The notes under the pieces: generated by a model
What the model saw: the letters and a program-made list of their open reading frames with translations, nothing else
Told to the model about the DNA's origin: nothing
The model's database searches: none
From: Streptomyces adelaidensis
Lineage (GTDB): Bacteria; Actinomycetota; Actinomycetes; Streptomycetales; Streptomycetaceae
Length of the DNA stretch: 64,000 nt
Direction of reading: 5' to 3'
NCBI RefSeq assembly: GCF_016598475.1
Contig: NZ_JAEMUX010000003.1
Coordinates: forward strand, 147,108 to 211,107
Shown: positions 63,200 to 64,000 of the stretch, in pieces
How the letters are laid out: each line of letters starts with the position of its first letter
Numbering within the stretch: the stretch's first letter is position 1
Made by a program: the position numbers and the translations under genes

Positions 63200-64000
63200 C
63201 GACGATGCCCGACAGCGGCCCGCACGACGACTTCGGCCAGTACCTGACCGTCCTGCCCGGCTGGCAGCAGTTCGTCGCGTCGACGACCAGCACCGCGATG
63301 ACCGTGCTGACGAAGAACGAGTAGTCTTCTTCGCCGTCGGCCGGGCGGGGCCGGCGTGTGCGCGGGTGAGCAGGGCGGCGACGGCCTCGGCGAGTTCTTC
63401 CTCGGTGGCCTTGGGCAGTTGGTGGCTGACGTGGTCCCAGGCCAGGTCGCCGAAGGGGACCGGAGCCCGGTTCAGGTACTTCCAGGTCGCCTGGACCCAT
63501 TCACCGTCGCCGCGGTGATTGCGTACCCAGACGCGGGAGACGTCGTAGGGGTCGCGGTGGACCTCCCAGAGTCCGCGTTTGGCGGTGATGCCCGAGTCAC
63601 GCCGCCGCATCGGCCCGAGTTCGGGGGCGTCGTAGGTGCGGTTGTTGATCCGGACGCCGTAGGAGTTGACGGCCCGCCAGGCCGCGGGCAGGAGTTCGAT
63701 GTAGTCCTGGCCGCTGAGCGCGACCGGGACATAACCGCAGGCCTCGACCAGGGCGGCGTACTTCTGATTGGGGGTGAACAGGCGTCCGGGGTGGTCGGGA
63801 TCACGCAGCCCCTCGTGCGGCCGGTTCTGCCAGTGGGCGACGATCCACTCGTCCAGCAGACCCTGCAGTTCGGGCAGTGACCACAGGTTCTCCTCCTCCG
63901 GGTGCCGACCGCGATGGTCGGTGTTGCGGCCGGTGTAGCCGGGGAGGAACTGGGCGAACATCGTCGCGACGGAGCCCAGCATCTTCTCGATGTGCGGCTT
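63194..64000 (-). mobile_element. Mu/TniA-type DDE transposase fragment, 5' end beyond window and 3' end disrupted
   Basis: The frame is open at base 64000 (KPHIEKMLGSVATMFAQFLPGYTGR) and shows the end of the integrase core (NRPHEGLRDPDHPGRLFTPNQKYAALVE) and the Mu-type C-terminal beta-barrel (GVRINNRTYDAPELGPMRRRDSG; RVWVRNHRGDGEWVQATWKYL, in part). After about position 63330 the translation becomes Ser/Arg nonsense, and the usual tail seems instead to lie on the plus strand at 62990-63199. I infer an internally rearranged or inverted, inactive element. Confidence 0.7.
63196..63324 (+). pseudogene. 42-codon remnant, possibly the start of a TniB-like ATPase gene
   Basis: ATG 63196 overlaps the preceding stop (ATGA) and encodes MTTMPDSGPHDDFGQYLTVL then PGWQQFVASTTST, ending at TAG 63324. 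Coupling to a transposase-like tail, plus a start resembling that of the AAA ATPase that follows TniA-type transposases, suggests a truncated second transposition gene. Too short for a firm call. Confidence 0.45.

Noticed and set aside
1..64000. CRISPR arrays, tRNA or rRNA genes
   Set aside because: No regularly spaced short repeats, cloverleaf-like sequences or rRNA stretches were recognised on reading; a tRNA scan could not be run.

Overview
The window is high-GC actinobacterial DNA, almost certainly from a Streptomyces. Evidence: strong GC codon bias, many 4-bp ATGA gene overlaps, rare TTA (bldA-type) codons, a SARP regulator, a MocR regulator, and the GCGCCCCT-TC-AGGGGCGC intergenic hairpin common in that genus. 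About 51 kb (1 to 51,358) reads as one non-ribosomal peptide gene cluster that continues off the left edge. The remaining 12.6 kb is ordinary chromosomal flank ending in transposon debris.

Layout. 1-7,228: a private tryptophan-supply set (class II DAHP synthase, TrpE, TrpG, TrpD, TrpC) around a MocR-type regulator. 7,430-23,013: an FkbM methyltransferase, then leftward a TauD/SyrP-like hydroxylase, a P450, an ABC permease and a 3,857-residue NRPS. 23,115-27,549: a small type II fatty-acid/polyketide set (DsbA-like protein, ketoreductase, KS-beta, KS-alpha, ACP). 27,605-34,238: LysR and SARP regulators, an MMPL exporter and an SbnA/SbnB pair for L-2,3-diaminopropionate. 34,551-38,023: a tryptophan halogenase, an antiporter and a flavin reductase. 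38,174-43,260: a regulator/membrane/ABC transporter operon. 43,659-48,619: a second SyrP-like hydroxylase, a free-standing adenylation domain, MbtH, an ABC ATPase and an HTH regulator. 48,677-51,358 (leftward): a copy of the regulator/membrane pair, a phosphopantetheinyl transferase and a decayed acyl-AMP ligase. 51,504-62,067: transport, redox and regulatory genes. 62,360-64,000: a phosphotransferase gene fused to a transposase tail, and an oppositely oriented transposase fragment.

How the genes appear to work together (inference). The NRPS is C-A-PCP-E / C-A-PCP / C-(decayed A)-PCP-PCP-TE. Module 1 has an acidic, amino-side-chain-type pocket and an epimerase, which suits D-diaminopropionate from SbnA/SbnB. 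Module 2 has an open aromatic pocket, which suits tryptophan chlorinated by the PyrH-like halogenase. Module 3 has lost its adenylation domain. The free-standing A domain carries an almost perfect aspartate code (DLTKMGHIGK) and probably loads one or both of the identical twin carrier domains in trans, with SyrP-like enzymes giving beta-hydroxyaspartate. The first C domain could take an acyl group made by KS/KS-beta/KR/ACP. The predicted product is an acylated halogenated tripeptide or an oligomer of it. I do not recognise it as a known compound.

Regulation is unusually legible. Six promoters (FkbM, NRPS, ACP operon, SbnB, acyl-AMP ligase, MbtH) share GTCAG-N6-GTCAG-N10-(-10 box), the geometry of SARP-controlled promoters, and a SARP lies in the cluster. 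A different 16-bp element with identical downstream spacing precedes both the halogenase and the second hydroxylase. Shared half-sites flank the tryptophan genes, and the duplicated HTH/membrane pair has palindromes sharing a core. TTA codons lie in the LysR gene and one ABC ATPase gene.
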